DNA of 64,000 bases from Saprospiraceae bacterium. GTDB taxonomy: Bacteria > Bacteroidota > Bacteroidia > Chitinophagales > Saprospiraceae. The notes beneath the pieces were generated by a model. That model did no database searches. It saw only the letters and a program-made list of their open reading frames with translations, and was not told where the DNA came from. The DNA lies in NCBI GenBank assembly GCA_020628475.1, contig JAHDFB010000001.1, forward strand, positions 1 through 64,000. Direction: 5' to 3'. A program made the position numbers and the translations under genes. Each line of letters starts with the position of its first letter. The stretch's first letter is position 1. This document shows positions 62,943 through 64,000 of the stretch, piece after piece.

Positions 62943-63989
62943 ATGGAAATTAAAGATGTTCAGAAAATTGAAGAATATTATCAAGCTTTAGTAGCTCGCG
63001 ACCAAAGCTATGTGGGAATATTTTTTGTTGGGGTTAAAACCACATCTATTTTCTGCATCGCTAGCTGTAGAGCACGGAAACCAAAGTTCGAAAACACGGT
63101 CTTTTATACAGATTTTAAAGATGCCTTGGATCACGGATTTCGACCTTGCAAAATCTGCAAGCCAACCGAACATGCCCATCAAGCTCCTGAGTTTGTTGAG
63201 TCCGCGATAAAAATGGTCACCGAAAATCCGAAGCAGAAAATTAAGGATTATCAACTCAGACAAGCGGGGATAAGTCCAGAAAAATTGAGGCGCTGGTTCA
63301 ATAAGCACTATGGTATGACCTTTCAATCTTTCCAGAGGATGTATCGTATAAATAATGCCTATACGGAGCTAAAAAATGGAAAGAATACCGCGGAATCGGC
63401 TTATGGTGTAGGTTATGAATCATTAAGTGGCTTTGCTTATACCTTCAAAAAACTATTGGGACAGGCTCCACATCGTATGGAGCATGAGCCAATCAAAATT
63501 CAACGCCTTACAACACCGCTCGGTCCCATGTTTGTGTGTGCTACTGAAAAAGGAATATGCCTGTTGGAATTCGTTGATCGTCGAATGCTAGAAAGTGAGT
63601 TTCAAGATCTTCAGAAACGCCTCCATCGCTCGATCATCATTGGAGAAAATGAACATATTATACAACTTAAAAAGGAATTGAAACAATATTTTGAAGGGCA
63701 ACGATCAGAATTTGAAATATCCTTGCACTTAGTGGGTACAGCATTTCAACAATTGGTTTGGCAGGCTCTGAGAACCATTCCGGCTGGACAGACACGAAGC
63801 TATCAGGAACAGGCTCGGCTAATTCATAAACCAAATGCAGTGCGGGCTGTCGCTTCTGCGAATGGCTACAATAAGATAGCGATTATCATTCCTTGTCATC
63901 GTGTGATCGGTTCAGATGGCCAGTTGAGAGGTTATGGTGGTGGTCTGGAACGGAAAGCTTGGTTACTTCGGCATGAAGCAGCATTATAA
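62943..63989 (+). CDS. ada: Bifunctional DNA repair protein / transcription activator Ada
   Basis: A 348-residue protein. N-terminal methyl-phosphotriester domain with zinc Cys C38, C42, C69 and C72, the same numbering as E. coli Ada. An AraC-type helix-turn-helix covers about 95-180 (IKDYQLRQAGISPEKLRRWF, YGVGYESLSGFAYTFKK). The C-terminal O6-methylguanine methyltransferase covers about 185-348, with the acceptor C318 in IIPCHRVIGSDG. It repairs alkylated bases and, when methylated, activates alkylation-response genes. It lies 92 bases after the PA14-OmpA gene. Confidence 0.95.
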   Translation: MEIKDVQKIEEYYQALVARDQSYVGIFFVGVKTTSIFCIASCRARKPKFENTVFYTDFKDALDHGFRPCKICKPTEHAHQAPEFVESAIKMVTENPKQKIKDYQLRQAGISPEKLRRWFNKHYGMTFQSFQRMYRINNAYTELKNGKNTAESAYGVGYESLSGFAYTFKKLLGQAPHRMEHEPIKIQRLTTPLGPMFVCATEKGICLLEFVDRRMLESEFQDLQKRLHRSIIIGENEHIIQLKKELKQYFEGQRSEFEISLHLVGTAFQQLVWQALRTIPAGQTRSYQEQARLIHKPNAVRAVASANGYNKIAIIIPCHRVIGSDGQLRGYGGGLERKAWLLRHEAAL

Positions 63990-64000
63990 ACATGTTTGAA

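Noticed and set aside
1-64000. CRISPR arrays, tRNA or rRNA genes, prophage, insertion sequences, toxin-antitoxin or defence genes
   Set aside because: No spaced direct repeats, cloverleaf-like segments, transposase or phage-type proteins were recognised in any gap or frame.

Overview
The window is a stretch of ordinary chromosome from a member of the Bacteroidota, most likely the Saprospiria or a nearby marine/soil lineage (inference). The signs are low GC, two TonB-dependent receptors with carboxypeptidase-regulatory-like domains, several large secreted proteins with type IX secretion (T9SS) C-terminal sorting domains (one of the gliding-motility type), a FecR protein of the Bacteroidota type, DUF4252/DUF3857/DUF4412 proteins, a stand-alone MnmD, a YtxJ protein, and many promoters matching the Bacteroidota TAnnTTTG -7 element. 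No rRNA, tRNA, CRISPR array, phage, transposase or defence island was seen.

Layout. 0-6.4 kb: TonB receptor, a lamin-tail/cupredoxin/T9SS protein and a DUF4412 protein. 6.5-11.9 kb (minus strand): an ECF sigma - FecR - TonB receptor cell-surface signalling operon plus a membrane-anchored AraC regulator. 12-20.2 kb: two unknown proteins, a giant type-B T9SS protein, then an acyl carrier protein - FMN reductase - oligopeptide-binding lipoprotein - LipB cluster, followed by a GC-rich folded intergenic element. 20.4-31.6 kb: TPR protein, FG-GAP-like T9SS protein, GH109-type oxidoreductase/glycosidase with a NudK-type NUDIX, thioesterase, PssA, HtrA, and a second ECF sigma operon with a repeat-containing membrane protein and DUF4252. 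31.8-40.9 kb: DUF3857 protein, a hydrolase-like lipoprotein, two-component system, HU/SPOR protein, propeller/SprB/OmpA protein, CHAP amidase, MnmD, YtxJ and a 44-residue lipoprotein found by reading the gap. 41.3-47.5 kb: pyruvate dehydrogenase E1 beta, membrane-anchored subtilase, thioredoxin reductase, class II aldolase, GNAT, CAP protein. 47.7-64 kb: MAM-like T9SS protein, MBL hydrolase, giant propeller-amidohydrolase, barrel and beta-helix-start proteins, DEAD helicase, TetR-SDR-DinB group, lumazine synthase, TPR membrane protein, PA14-OmpA protein and Ada.

Many genes run in short operons with overlapping ends, and many convergent pairs nearly touch or share bidirectional hairpins. Several annotated starts had to be moved downstream because the longest open frame began at TTG/GTG or contained the promoter (pdhB, trxB, dinB-like, fecR and others).

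No single spectacular new system is evident. The best non-genic signals are (1) a small palindromic repeat with three copies showing compensatory stem changes, one of them in frame inside the subtilase gene; (2) a GC-rich multi-hairpin element after lipB; (3) a perfect 9-bp inverted repeat between the tetR-like and SDR genes; and (4) a set of promoters placed so close to the start codon that transcripts should be leaderless.
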